A DNA stretch of 12,080 bases from Alphaproteobacteria bacterium. Lineage in GTDB: Bacteria > Pseudomonadota > Alphaproteobacteria > UBA3830. Shown in pieces: positions 5,810 to 12,080 of this stretch; within the stretch, counting starts at the first letter, position 1; each line of letters opens with the position of its first letter. Location: assembly GCA_025998735.1 (NCBI GenBank), contig BNWJ01000033.1, positions 1 through 12,080 on the forward strand, read 5' to 3'. Both the position numbers and the translations under genes were made by a program. The notes below the pieces were generated by a model, which saw only the letters and a list, made by a program, of their open reading frames with translations, was not told where the DNA came from and ran no database searches.

Positions 5810-7114
5810 TCAGAAAAGATCTACTTGTGTTGGCTCCCTCCTTACTTTCAACCTACCGTCTGAAAATATCAAATTAAAAGATGAATATTTCTCGGCTTCT
5901 GCCACGGAAGTGATAGGAGACATCTTGGGCGACTCCACAAATGCGAATCCCTTTCTTAAGATATTGACATGTGAGTTCGACTCAATTCCGTTTGCAAGAA
6001 TTGTAAAAATATTTTTTGAGCTTTCTAGCTTTGCGAAAATCAAAAATTGCAATTTCTGGAAAATATCGTTTACATTTTCTCTTATAACCGGCTTCGGAAC
6101 CATAATTCTGGCCAACAGCAGTCTTTTGTTCGCAATGAGTCGATTGGCGGTGGACATCACTCTATCGAACGCGTAATCAACCCGTTGGATTTTTTCCGCA
6201 ACGATTCCTCGTATGTCCAGAATTTTATTGGAACGCAGAAAAAGTCGTTTATTCTCCAGATTATTCGCCGTGATAATGTTTAGTTTTGAAAATATCCGGC
6301 TAATGTCCGCCTGCAGTTTGATTTTCTCCGGAACGGCAAACTCTGCAGCAGCGGTCGGAGTCGGAGCCCGCAGATCCGCCGCATAATCGATCAGAGTCGT
6401 GTCTGTTTCGTGACCAATGGCAGATATAATCGGAATATCGCTGCGGACAACTGCTTGCACAATATCCTCTTCGTTAAACGGCATTAGATCCTCAAAACTT
6501 CCGCCACCTCTCGCTACTATCAGTAGATCGGGCCTTTTGTCCGCCGGCAGCGAGTTCATGCCATCAATAGCCTCGACAATTTGCCGACATGCGTCCAATC
6601 CCTGCACCAGAACGGGCCACAGCAAGATGTCTCGCGGAAATCTCTGGCCTATGCGGTGCAGCATGTCTCGAATAACAGCTCCAGTGGGAGATGTTATGAT
6701 GCCAATGGTTTTCGGCAAAAATGGAATCGGCTTCTTCTTGGATTGATCGAAAAGGCCTTCGGCGGCCAACTTCTTTTTTCTCTCTTCAAGGATTTTTAGG
6801 AGCTCACCAACTCCCGAAAGCTCAAATTGCTCAACCACAAACTGATATTTCGAACGCATTGGATAGGTAGTGACTTGTCCAAGGCATTTCACTTCCATTC
6901 CATCTTCCAGCTTTATGTTTTGCTTTTGGGCCACATATTTCCAGCAGACGGCATCTATTACAGCGTTCGAGTCTTTGAGCGCAAAATACAAATGCCCGGA
7001 AGAATGCACCTTCAGCGCACTGACTTCCGCTTTCAATCGTATCTTACTGAAATTTTGCTCCACCGATCTTTTTATCAGAGCTGAAAGCCTGGAAACTGTG
7101 TATTCTTCTTCCAA
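5810..7114 (-). CDS. xseA: Exodeoxyribonuclease VII large subunit
   Basis: 434 aa, close to the family's usual 400-460. It is the large subunit of exonuclease VII, which with several small XseB subunits degrades single-stranded DNA in both directions during repair. Residues about 1-100 are the OB-fold DNA-binding domain (YTVSRLSALIKRSVEQNF, SGHLYFALKD, AVCW). The catalytic core follows: ITSPTGAVIRDMLHRI, RRFP-like RFPRDILLWPVLVQG, ARGGGSFEDLMPFNEE, SAIGHETDTTLIDYAAD and RAPTPTAAAEF. A helical region and a short C-terminal tail (ILRKGFAFV) complete it. The start codon is TTG, supported by GGAGG six bases upstream and by the OB fold beginning at once. A GATAAT at 7138-7143 could be its -10 box. 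xseB is not in the window. It stops with TGA at 5810-5812. Confidence 0.96.
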   Translation of the reverse strand: MEEEYTVSRLSALIKRSVEQNFSKIRLKAEVSALKVHSSGHLYFALKDSNAVIDAVCWKYVAQKQNIKLEDGMEVKCLGQVTTYPMRSKYQFVVEQFELSGVGELLKILEERKKKLAAEGLFDQSKKKPIPFLPKTIGIITSPTGAVIRDMLHRIGQRFPRDILLWPVLVQGLDACRQIVEAIDGMNSLPADKRPDLLIVARGGGSFEDLMPFNEEDIVQAVVRSDIPIISAIGHETDTTLIDYAADLRAPTPTAAAEFAVPEKIKLQADISRIFSKLNIITANNLENKRLFLRSNKILDIRGIVAEKIQRVDYAFDRVMSTANRLIANKRLLLARIMVPKPVIRENVNDIFQKLQFLIFAKLESSKNIFTILANGIESNSHVNILRKGFAFVESPKMSPITSVAEAEKYSSFNLIFSDGRLKVRREPTQVDLF

Positions 7115-7219
7115 TTGATTCCTCCAAATTTCCCTAAATTATCGCCTATGCGCATCTTGAGTTTAGCATTTACATTCTCCAACGAACATTGTCACAACAA
7201 GTTTTTTTTATCAATGGAA

Positions 7220-7250
7220 TTGACTTATCTCCGTTAAAGAGTTCTACTAC
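7220..7250 (+). promoter_or_regulatory. Putative tRNA promoter
   Basis: TTGACT at 7220-7225 is a good -35 box. TCTACT or TACTAC at about 7243-7250, 17-19 bases downstream, is a weak -10 that would start transcription just before the tRNA at 7261. The box choice is uncertain. Confidence 0.4.
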
Positions 7251-7260
7251 TGGCACGAAT

Positions 7261-7350
7261 GGAGAGATGGCCGAGCGGTTTAAGGCGCACGCCTGGAAAG
7301 TGTGTATACGGGAGACTGTATCGCGGGTTCGAATCCCGCTCTCTCCGCCA
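7261..7350 (+). tRNA. tRNA-Ser (anticodon GGA)
   Basis: 90 nt including an encoded CCA (7348-7350). The acceptor stem GGAGAGA (7261-7267) pairs with TCTCTCC. The anticodon stem CACGC/GTGTG encloses the loop CTGGAAA, giving anticodon GGA at 7295-7297, which reads serine UCC and UCU. A long variable arm (ATACGGGAGACTGTAT) follows, as expected for class II tRNA-Ser, and then the T arm CGGGTTCGAATCCCG. The D arm contains GCGGTTTAAGGC. All elements are intact and it is the only clear plus-strand gene here. Confidence 0.97.
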
Positions 7351-7365
7351 GGAACGCGACGTTCC
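7351..7365 (+). terminator. Short hairpin immediately after the tRNA
   Basis: GGAACG-CGA-CGTTCC is a perfect 6-bp stem with a 3-base loop starting at the first base after CCA. It is followed by a weakly T-rich stretch (gagaattttctttta), so it may terminate the tRNA transcript or mark its 3' processing boundary. Confidence 0.4.
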
Positions 7366-7496
7366 ATCCGAGAATTTTCTTTTACCAAAATGCAATGACA
7401 TCGCTACGACCACTGTTGCAGAGGCTCTCGTGGCTTTGAGCGTGGTTTAAATTAAGGCAAAATTATATACGTCTAGACTATTGCACAATTTTTCTC

Positions 7497-7754
7497 CTAA
7501 AATTCTCTCTCCATTCTCCAAAATCGCGTACCTGGAGATTTTAGAGGTTCGCGCCGCAATTTATTGAAAACACGAAGTATTTTTGAGACAAATACACGGT
7601 AGACAAAACAGGTTCGGAGAATGAAGATGGTGAGCAAGTTGGATGAGAACAACAGCCATAGCAAACATGCCTCTAACAACGGCGATATTAACGAAAGTAC
7701 TCTTGGAAAAAATAGCAAAACTGAGTTATTTTTGAGCAGCTGTAGTATCACCAT
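7497..7754 (-). CDS. Possible small hydrophobic protein (doubtful)
   Basis: 85 aa, beginning MVILQLLKNNSVLLFFPRVL, with one or two hydrophobic stretches (residues about 10-55) and a basic C terminus. It overlaps the end of the HExxH gene by 29 bases in another frame. No ribosome binding site precedes the ATG and no family is recognised; T-rich DNA readily gives such frames. Otherwise 7366-7725 shows nothing firm: a weak stem pair (ACCAC...GTGGT, about 7409-7446) and the palindrome GTCTAGAC near 7471. Confidence 0.2.
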   Translation of the reverse strand: MVILQLLKNNSVLLFFPRVLSLISPLLEACLLWLLFSSNLLTIFILRTCFVYRVFVSKILRVFNKLRREPLKSPGTRFWRMEREF

Positions 7755-8970
7755 AGCCGAATCTAAAATGCTTTGGTTTTACATCTATCTCCATTTCTGG
7801 GAACACGTACTGTTCATTTTCCTCCGATAACGGCGGCCCATAGTTGTACATATTGAGGTATTCAGCGATTTTATGAGATATATCTTTGCTAGTCACAAAA
7901 TCAGCAGCGTGAACCGTAAATTGCTTTTTGTAATCGTCTATTCCTACGTTTGGGAGTTTCTCTTCCAGCTGTCTTATCTTGTAAACCTCCTCGTTCTGTC
8001 TGTCTTCTATTATATTCGTGTTATTGTCATCCAATATGGGCAGTAAACCGGTCATAGTTATCATTTCGTCGCCATTACTCCAGATAGATTCAGCGCCGTC
8101 ATCCGTAAACCCCATTGCGGAACAAAATATGTAGGTTGCCTTTGCAAGCATTTTTGGCGTAAGTATATCTTTTAGGCCAAAAGATCCATTTGCAGTTAAA
8201 AACACTAGGCTTGCAAAGCCTTTGTCAACAATTGTTTTAAACATATTTTTTATTATAAACTGCCTTCCTCTTCTTCCAAGCCAGGAGTCATTTTTTATCC
8301 TACTGAATTTATCCATGTCTATGCGTTTTGCGATTTCTTCGACAACTTTATCCATGTTTTCTTTTTTTAACATGGGGAAAAAAAGCCCCAAAAAGTCAGC
8401 ATCTTTTGAATTCAATATTGAATACGTTGATACAAAAGAATCATTATGTCTAAACATACCAATCATCGCATTATATGGATGCGTACTCTCATGGAAAGTA
8501 CTACTTCTCACTTCCACTAAAGCGCTCGGTTTTATTCGCAATTCTCTATCCTTATACGAATACGAATTCTCTGTTTCTTCATTTATAGCAACCCTCACTC
8601 TGCTAAATCCAGGCACAAAGGCGTCTTTTGTCGAGTTCAATATACTAACGGCCAAGAGTGACATAATCCTCTGAAATCCAGTGTGGTTCTTCAACATTGA
8701 CCTCAAGTGCTCTTCGAATCTATCACGATACTCCACCGGTGTCAAAATAAATAGGCTATCTTCATCGTTTAAGCACATGTCTACGATTCGTTTTCCGTAC
8801 CTTTCCTTAATTGCTTCCCAAGTACAATCTTGGTGCGTTGCGACACCAATTATATCTTTCAACATTTTTGCCCTACCTGTTACAGAATCACTGATTTTGT
8901 TTATAAACACTTCTCTTATAGTTGGCCAGGACAGATCTACGGTTTTAATTTTTAAGGATTTGTTCCACAT
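7726..8970 (-). CDS. HExxH-motif protein, putative zinc metallopeptidase
   Basis: 414 aa from the ATG at 8970; an in-frame TTG at 8979 would add three residues. No named family recognised. The central feature is HESTH at residues 160-164, inside SSTFHESTHPYNAMIGMF and preceded by likely beta strands (VRVAINEE, RELRIKPSALVEV), the usual zincin arrangement; a third zinc ligand cannot be assigned by eye. The chain has no signal peptide of its own. It overlaps the preceding secreted-protein gene and no ribosome binding site is visible before either start, which fits translational coupling or a frameshift joining the two. The C terminus is rich in Tyr and acidic residues (NMYNYGPPLSEENEQYVFPEMEIDV). 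A/T-rich composition. Function unknown; a secreted protease is the leading guess. Confidence 0.75.
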   Translation of the reverse strand: MWNKSLKIKTVDLSWPTIREVFINKISDSVTGRAKMLKDIIGVATHQDCTWEAIKERYGKRIVDMCLNDEDSLFILTPVEYRDRFEEHLRSMLKNHTGFQRIMSLLAVSILNSTKDAFVPGFSRVRVAINEETENSYSYKDRELRIKPSALVEVRSSTFHESTHPYNAMIGMFRHNDSFVSTYSILNSKDADFLGLFFPMLKKENMDKVVEEIAKRIDMDKFSRIKNDSWLGRRGRQFIIKNMFKTIVDKGFASLVFLTANGSFGLKDILTPKMLAKATYIFCSAMGFTDDGAESIWSNGDEMITMTGLLPILDDNNTNIIEDRQNEEVYKIRQLEEKLPNVGIDDYKKQFTVHAADFVTSKDISHKIAEYLNMYNYGPPLSEENEQYVFPEMEIDVKPKHFRFGYGDTTAAQK

Positions 8971-9326
8971 ATAGGACAATTTCTTGATTTTTTCTCATCC
9001 TCGTCATATTTTTTATATTCCTTAAAACCTACAACCTTTCCAAGACTATCGAATTCAGCCATTTGCTCATTCATTTCTTGCTGAACGTTCGGAGCGACTT
9101 CTTCTAGGCAGTTTTCTGCGTAGAATCTATATGCTAACTGTTGGTATTCTTTTATTGAAAAAGTCGCTCTATCTGTTGTTTCAACTGGACTCAGCTCACG
9201 TAGCTCAGCTATCGACGAAATCCTTCTATGTTGACTATCAGATCGAACTTTCCCGCTTTCCACTGCATATACACAAAAAAACAAAGAAATCGCTGAAAGA
9301 CAGCTTGATATCATAACACGTTTCAT
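8952..9326 (-). CDS. Small secreted protein upstream of the HExxH gene
   Basis: 124 aa, unknown family. MKRVMISSCLSAISLFFCVYA is a signal peptide with cleavage likely after VYA (residue 21). The mature part is charged and probably helical, and it ends CPICGTNP, resembling half of a zinc ribbon. The ATG at 9326 has AAGGGAG six bases upstream. Its end overlaps the HExxH frame. A -1 shift at the A6 tract in codons GAG AAA AAA TCA would bypass the stop and continue into that frame, making one secreted protein of about 530 aa. Either a real two-gene unit or a single gene with a frameshift; undecided. Confidence 0.7.
   Translation of the reverse strand: MKRVMISSCLSAISLFFCVYAVESGKVRSDSQHRRISSIAELRELSPVETTDRATFSIKEYQQLAYRFYAENCLEEVAPNVQQEMNEQMAEFDSLGKVVGFKEYKKYDEDEKKSRNCPICGTNP
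8988..8993 (-). other. A6 tract at the junction of the secreted and HExxH frames
   Basis: Six T on the plus strand (six A in the mRNA) lie just before the HExxH frame begins. A -1 shift here changes ...DEKKSRNCPICG to ...DEKKIKKLSYMWN and enters the downstream frame without meeting a stop. The tract is short for efficient polymerase slippage. Confidence 0.35.
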
Positions 9327-9501
9327 TTACTTCTCCCTTAACAGATCACAAAAGCACAGCAAAACAACTGTAAGCAATTTTCATCGCTGCTACTACTGTT
9401 TTAAATGTGATACGATTTGATACGTTTTTGCAAGAAAAATTTATATCTCCAGTGATAAAAGTTGTTCACTAATTTTTGCGGCGTATCTAGAAAACAAACG
9501 C

Positions 9502-9533
9502 AAAAAAGGCTGCGGCGACCACTTGCAACAGCC
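9502..9533 (-). terminator. Intrinsic terminator after the long unknown gene
   Basis: On the minus strand GGCTG...CAGCC (9529-9533 with 9508-9512, 16-base interior with minor pairing) is followed at once by T6 (9507-9502). It lies about 30 bases beyond the stop codon at 9563 and would end the transcript entering from 11.8 kb. The rest of the interval 9327-9562 is AT-rich; a direct repeat of TGATACG near 9411-9426 is the only other pattern seen. Confidence 0.65.
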
Positions 9534-9562
9534 CACCAAAAGACGTATAAAAGTAATTTTTC

Positions 9563-10378
9563 CTACTTCTGGTCTTCGCTGCCAAATGTGCGCCAGAATT
9601 CTTGCACTGCTCTCAGTCTTTTCTGGATTTTGTTTTCGGCTTCTGTCCTGGCTGTTTCTGCCGGATTTTCTTTTTCGTTACATAGTTTCCCTATCGATTC
9701 TAACAATGTTCCTTGCGCACCCAACGTATCTGCCGCCTCTTTCAGCAGTTTGTCCGCTGTCTCTAGGCGTTGTATTCTCGTCGTAAGGTCGGTATCCGCA
9801 ACTGCCGCGACAGGAGATGCGCTGTTATCAATCTGCATCAATGCTACGTCCGCCTCTCCGATCACTACGGCAGCTTCTTTCCCAGCGGCATTAGCCGCTT
9901 CTTTTAATTTTTCTAGTGCCGCATTTTGCATGTTTTTGTCTTTTATCCCCATCAACTCCTTCTTTAGTCGATTTTTTGTGTCGATTATCGATTTCTGCAC
10001 GCCGTCAGTCTCAATCGGCGCAAGCGCCAGGTTCTTAAAATAATTTTTATTCAACTCACTGGTAAAAGCTGTATCTTCGTAAATTTCTTCTGGCGAAGTA
10101 ATTTGTCTAACTATCTGTTCAAGTTTCTCTAATGTCTCATTTATCCCATTTTCTATACGTAACGTCGAGAGTAGTTCCAGCTTCTCCTTCAAGATTCTTC
10201 TAACGCTCATTGCCCTACTTGTAGCCTTCTTCAGTCTATTTATACTCTCCGGAGAAGGTTCGCCGTCTATTACAGCATACACCGAATTGTATGCTATCCT
10301 CAATATATCGCCATCATTGCCAGACGAGGCTGTAGTTTCTCCCTCATAGTCTCTCGGACATCTTGCAGCGTAATCCAA
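9563..10378 (-). CDS. C-terminal part of a long helical protein, probably frameshifted
   Basis: 271 aa counting from a TTG at 10378. No ribosome binding site precedes it, and the first ATG comes only at residue 54 (MSVRRILKEKLELL). The sequence is largely helical and acidic, with coiled-coil-like stretches (INETLEKLEQIVRQI; RIQRLETADKLLKEAADTL). Its first residues, read across the 79-base overlap with the upstream frame, are poor in helical pattern, while the upstream frame there looks natural (ITLQDVRETMREKLQPRLAMM). That suggests a single gene in which a -1 shift near 10305 joins LAMMA to ILRIAYNSVYAVIDGE. No family recognised. A terminator follows at 9502-9533. Confidence 0.6.
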   Translation of the reverse strand: MDYAARCPRDYEGETTASSGNDGDILRIAYNSVYAVIDGEPSPESINRLKKATSRAMSVRRILKEKLELLSTLRIENGINETLEKLEQIVRQITSPEEIYEDTAFTSELNKNYFKNLALAPIETDGVQKSIIDTKNRLKKELMGIKDKNMQNAALEKLKEAANAAGKEAAVVIGEADVALMQIDNSASPVAAVADTDLTTRIQRLETADKLLKEAADTLGAQGTLLESIGKLCNEKENPAETARTEAENKIQKRLRAVQEFWRTFGSEDQK

Positions 10379-11754
10379 TGCCTTATGGACTTATACTCTT
10401 TTCCAACTTTCAGTCGGTTCTTTGCTTTAGGTATCAAACTTTCAATGGCGATTTCAAGCGGTTTCAGGCACGATTGTAGTGCGGCCAGGTCTGTTTTCTG
10501 AAGACTTTCTTGGGTGTCCTTTTTTTTGGCAAAGACGTCTTTCCAGTCGCATGCTTTCTCTTTCCGTAGGTCTTCGACTATTTTTTCGATTGCCTGGTTT
10601 AACTCTTTCTCTTGTTTCTCCGTCCAATCCCCATGTCGATAAGGGATTATTTCATTATCATTAGCTTCTTCTTTGTCGCTGTTTTTTAATAAAAACAATG
10701 GCGGGTCGACAAGTATTCGTGCTTCAAGGTAATCCCATGCACTTCCACGTTCATAGTAGAGGTTATCTTCAATACCCCAAACTCCTTGTCCTAAATTGGC
10801 ATTAGTCAGAAGCATACCAGTGACGCTGTTACTTCGTTTTAATTTATTATAGACTCCTCGTATTTTTTTTTCATTGCGTACCAGAAGCTTGCTTGGGTCT
10901 TTATTTATAGCCAGTCTATCAATTTTTATTTGCGTCAGTATGCCAGACGCGTTTTTTACAGATTCTTCTGTGCCGCGTTTCATAACAATCGGCACGCCAT
11001 AGTCTTCGCTCACGTAAGCGATCTTGTCCGCCGTTGATGCATCCAAAAAAATCTGGTATAGGACGCCCCCAGCCTCTTCAACACGACATCGGCTGTATAC
11101 TTCTGCAAATTCATCTATGTATTTTTTAACAAGCCCATCAACTTCTTTCTCGTTTCGCCCACTCCTTTTAAATAGTTCCGGAAGAATGTATTTGTACAAA
11201 TTCTTAAATTTTGTTGACGTTGTTTGTTTGATTGCTCCTCCTTGCGCATTGGCGTTGGTGGCAAAAAACATAAGGCTATTGGAGTTCATGTCTAGCGGAT
11301 TTCCGGTAAGAAAAATATTTGTCGATATGCAATGCTGGTCAAAATCGCCAACGTAGTTAAATGCATCGGCAACTATATCTTTGGTGTCTCCGTACTCCTT
11401 GGCGCGTTCAGTCAAAAATTTTGCTACATATTGATCTCCAAAACTAAATGTTCTAAAAGCACTCAACCTTTGCAATCCCCCCGTTTCTGGAGCAAGCGCT
11501 TTCCTTAATGAATTTATCACCAAATAGGTGAAATAATCCACCGAAGTTCCTCCATGATAAAATACGAATGTTTCGTTTTTCTCTCTTTCTTTGCCTAGAC
11601 AATCTTCAAATGCTTTGACAACGCTTCTATTGTTGTCTGGGACAGCAAGGCGTGCAATTTTTGTTTTCAATTTGCTCAGATGTATGAGGTGTTTCTTTAC
11701 GATAGCAGATTGCTCAACATTGTCACTGCTGAAACTTCCAAGTGCTACTCCCAA
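10300..11754 (-). CDS. Unknown protein with FYHGG and STNIFLTGN motifs, probably 5'- and 3'-disrupted
   Basis: 484 aa counting from a TTG at 11754, but the same frame is open for 24 more codons up to the MITE at 11827 and reads naturally (NAEEIYKAYWKKVIEAINKA), so 11754 is only a nominal start; no ATG occurs near the 5' end. Residues 63-70 (FVFYHGGT) and 141-153 (HCISTNIFLTGNP) recall 'FYH-x...LS.N..LFGN' proteins of intracellular bacteria and, loosely, the YHG motif of some ADP-ribosyltransferase folds; function is not established. No signal peptide or membrane segment. The frame stops with TGA at 10300, where the frame ending at 9563 takes over. Likely one gene of about 760 codons, damaged at two places, unless the joints are bypassed in vivo. 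Confidence 0.6.
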   Translation of the reverse strand: MGVALGSFSSDNVEQSAIVKKHLIHLSKLKTKIARLAVPDNNRSVVKAFEDCLGKEREKNETFVFYHGGTSVDYFTYLVINSLRKALAPETGGLQRLSAFRTFSFGDQYVAKFLTERAKEYGDTKDIVADAFNYVGDFDQHCISTNIFLTGNPLDMNSNSLMFFATNANAQGGAIKQTTSTKFKNLYKYILPELFKRSGRNEKEVDGLVKKYIDEFAEVYSRCRVEEAGGVLYQIFLDASTADKIAYVSEDYGVPIVMKRGTEESVKNASGILTQIKIDRLAINKDPSKLLVRNEKKIRGVYNKLKRSNSVTGMLLTNANLGQGVWGIEDNLYYERGSAWDYLEARILVDPPLFLLKNSDKEEANDNEIIPYRHGDWTEKQEKELNQAIEKIVEDLRKEKACDWKDVFAKKKDTQESLQKTDLAALQSCLKPLEIAIESLIPKAKNRLKVGKEYKSIRHWITLQDVRETMREKLQPRLAMMAIY

Positions 11755-11964
11755 GATCGCTTTATTAATTGCTTCGATTACTTTTTTCCAATAGGCCTTA
11801 TAAATTTCTTCTGCGTTGCCTTTATTAGACCTGTTGCGTAAGCCTATTTTTGGTCCTGATAATCAGTGACTCCAGGAGGCTTTTGCAACAGGTCTATTAA
11901 TGCCGCCCCCCTCTTTAAAAAGACCATCAAAATTACATTCTGGAAGAAAACATCTTAGCAATTG
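11755..11964 (-). pseudogene. 5' remnant of the long unknown gene, split by a MITE
   Basis: On the minus strand an open frame from just after a TAA (11965-11967) reads QLLRCFLPECNFDGLFKEGG and then meets the MITE. After the MITE the same phase resumes as NKGNAEEIYKAYWKK and runs into the gene at 10300-11754. Removing the element with one copy of its ATT duplication (72 bp, 24 codons) joins the two parts as ...GGGINKGNAEE.... Within the element the frame meets one TGA. A TTG at 11959-11961 is the only start-like codon, so the original start may have been lost to the IS sequence upstream. Confidence 0.45.
11827..11895. mobile_element. 69-bp MITE-like element with 18-bp terminal inverted repeats
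   Basis: AGACCTGTTGCGTAAGCC (11827-11844) and GGCTTTTGCAACAGGTCT (11878-11895) are inverted repeats with two mismatches. Both ends are flanked by ATT (11824-11826 and 11896-11898), fitting the ANT duplication of ISL2-type IS5-family elements; a 5-bp TATTA duplication around shorter repeats is also possible. The interior (GGTCCTGATAATCAGTGAC...CCAGGA) is itself partly palindromic. No coding capacity. The element splits a reading frame. Confidence 0.75.
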
Positions 11965-11976
11965 TTACCAAATAAA

Positions 11977-12080
11977 CTAGAGGTTTTGCTTTTCTATAGG
12001 CGAAATGACATAGTTCCATTCACCGTGAAAATCATCACGGCATATATTAACTGCATTGAATTCGTTATCCGTGACCTTTC
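11977..12080 (-). mobile_element. 3' end of a transposase gene, possibly IS630 family (partial)
   Basis: The minus-strand frame entering from the right edge reads VTDNEFNAVNICRDDFHGEW, continues NYVISPIEKQNL and stops at TAG (11977-11979). 'FHGEWNY.I.P' close to the C terminus recalls the ends of IS630-type transposases; this is recognition by eye of a 34-residue fragment. The catalytic region lies outside the window. The 80 bases between its stop and the MITE may contain the IS end, but no terminal repeat can be matched without the other end. Confidence 0.4.

Noticed and set aside
7170-7450. Short frames on both strands across the tRNA
   Set aside because: They translate the tRNA-Ser itself; the cloverleaf explains the sequence.
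11854-11880. Possible TGA-to-Trp recoding, since one TGA interrupts the frame in the MITE
   Set aside because: TGA is the plain stop of xseA and dcd copy B with complete proteins before it, so the standard code fits; the TGA belongs to the inserted element.
1-12080. CRISPR array, rRNA, prophage or toxin-antitoxin pair
   Set aside because: There are no regularly spaced repeats apart from the in-gene 27-bp tandem copies, no rRNA-like sequence, and no recognisable phage or toxin-antitoxin genes.

Overview
The window looks like a chromosomal segment of a host-associated, probably alphaproteobacterial, Gram-negative bacterium. The Gram-negative assignment rests on an apolipoprotein N-acyltransferase gene (lnt). 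The host-associated guess rests on insertion-sequence debris, tandem secreted coiled-coil proteins, several broken or frameshifted genes, and palindromic elements inserted in frame inside a housekeeping gene, a habit best known from Rickettsia. The exact lineage (Holosporales-like or Rickettsiales-like) is inference; no rRNA or other marker is present. Nearly all genes lie on the minus strand; the clear exception is one tRNA-Ser.

Layout in plus-strand order. 1-350: the N-terminal end of a transposase running off the left edge, followed by a 64-bp inverted duplication of its 5' part. 351-585: no gene, one strong GC-rich hairpin. 586-2546: two overlapping, paralogous secreted proteins; the downstream one carries a long Ala/Glu/Lys-rich coiled coil built from repeats. 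2744-5557: an apparent operon transcribed dcd-like copy B, dcd-like copy A, lnt, from a good promoter at 5583-5611. 5810-7114: xseA, exonuclease VII large subunit, with a TTG start and a strong ribosome binding site. 7261-7350: tRNA-Ser(GGA) on the plus strand. 7726-9326: a small secreted protein overlapped by a 414-aa protein with an HExxH motif. 9563-11964: a long protein of unknown function, apparently broken by a frameshift at 10300-10378 and by a 69-bp MITE at 11827-11895. 11977-12080: the 3' end of a transposase, possibly IS630 type.

Two observations stand out. First, the tandem dCTP-deaminase paralogs align without gaps through the active-site region and have lost complementary residues: copy A keeps the phosphate-binding Arg-Ser-Ser and the Asp but has Gln for the catalytic Glu, while copy B keeps the Glu but has Lys-Thr-Ser and Asn. 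This suggests an obligate hetero-oligomer or a change of function. Second, lnt carries two long imperfect palindromes (134 bp and 99 bp) exactly where its protein has extra residues relative to the family; both are read through in frame and share a short core, so they look like a mobile palindromic repeat family that inserts in genes.

The genes do not form one pathway. dcd, xseA, lnt and the tRNA are housekeeping functions. The secreted coiled-coil pair, the secreted/HExxH pair and the broken long gene look like accessory, possibly host-interaction, genes.
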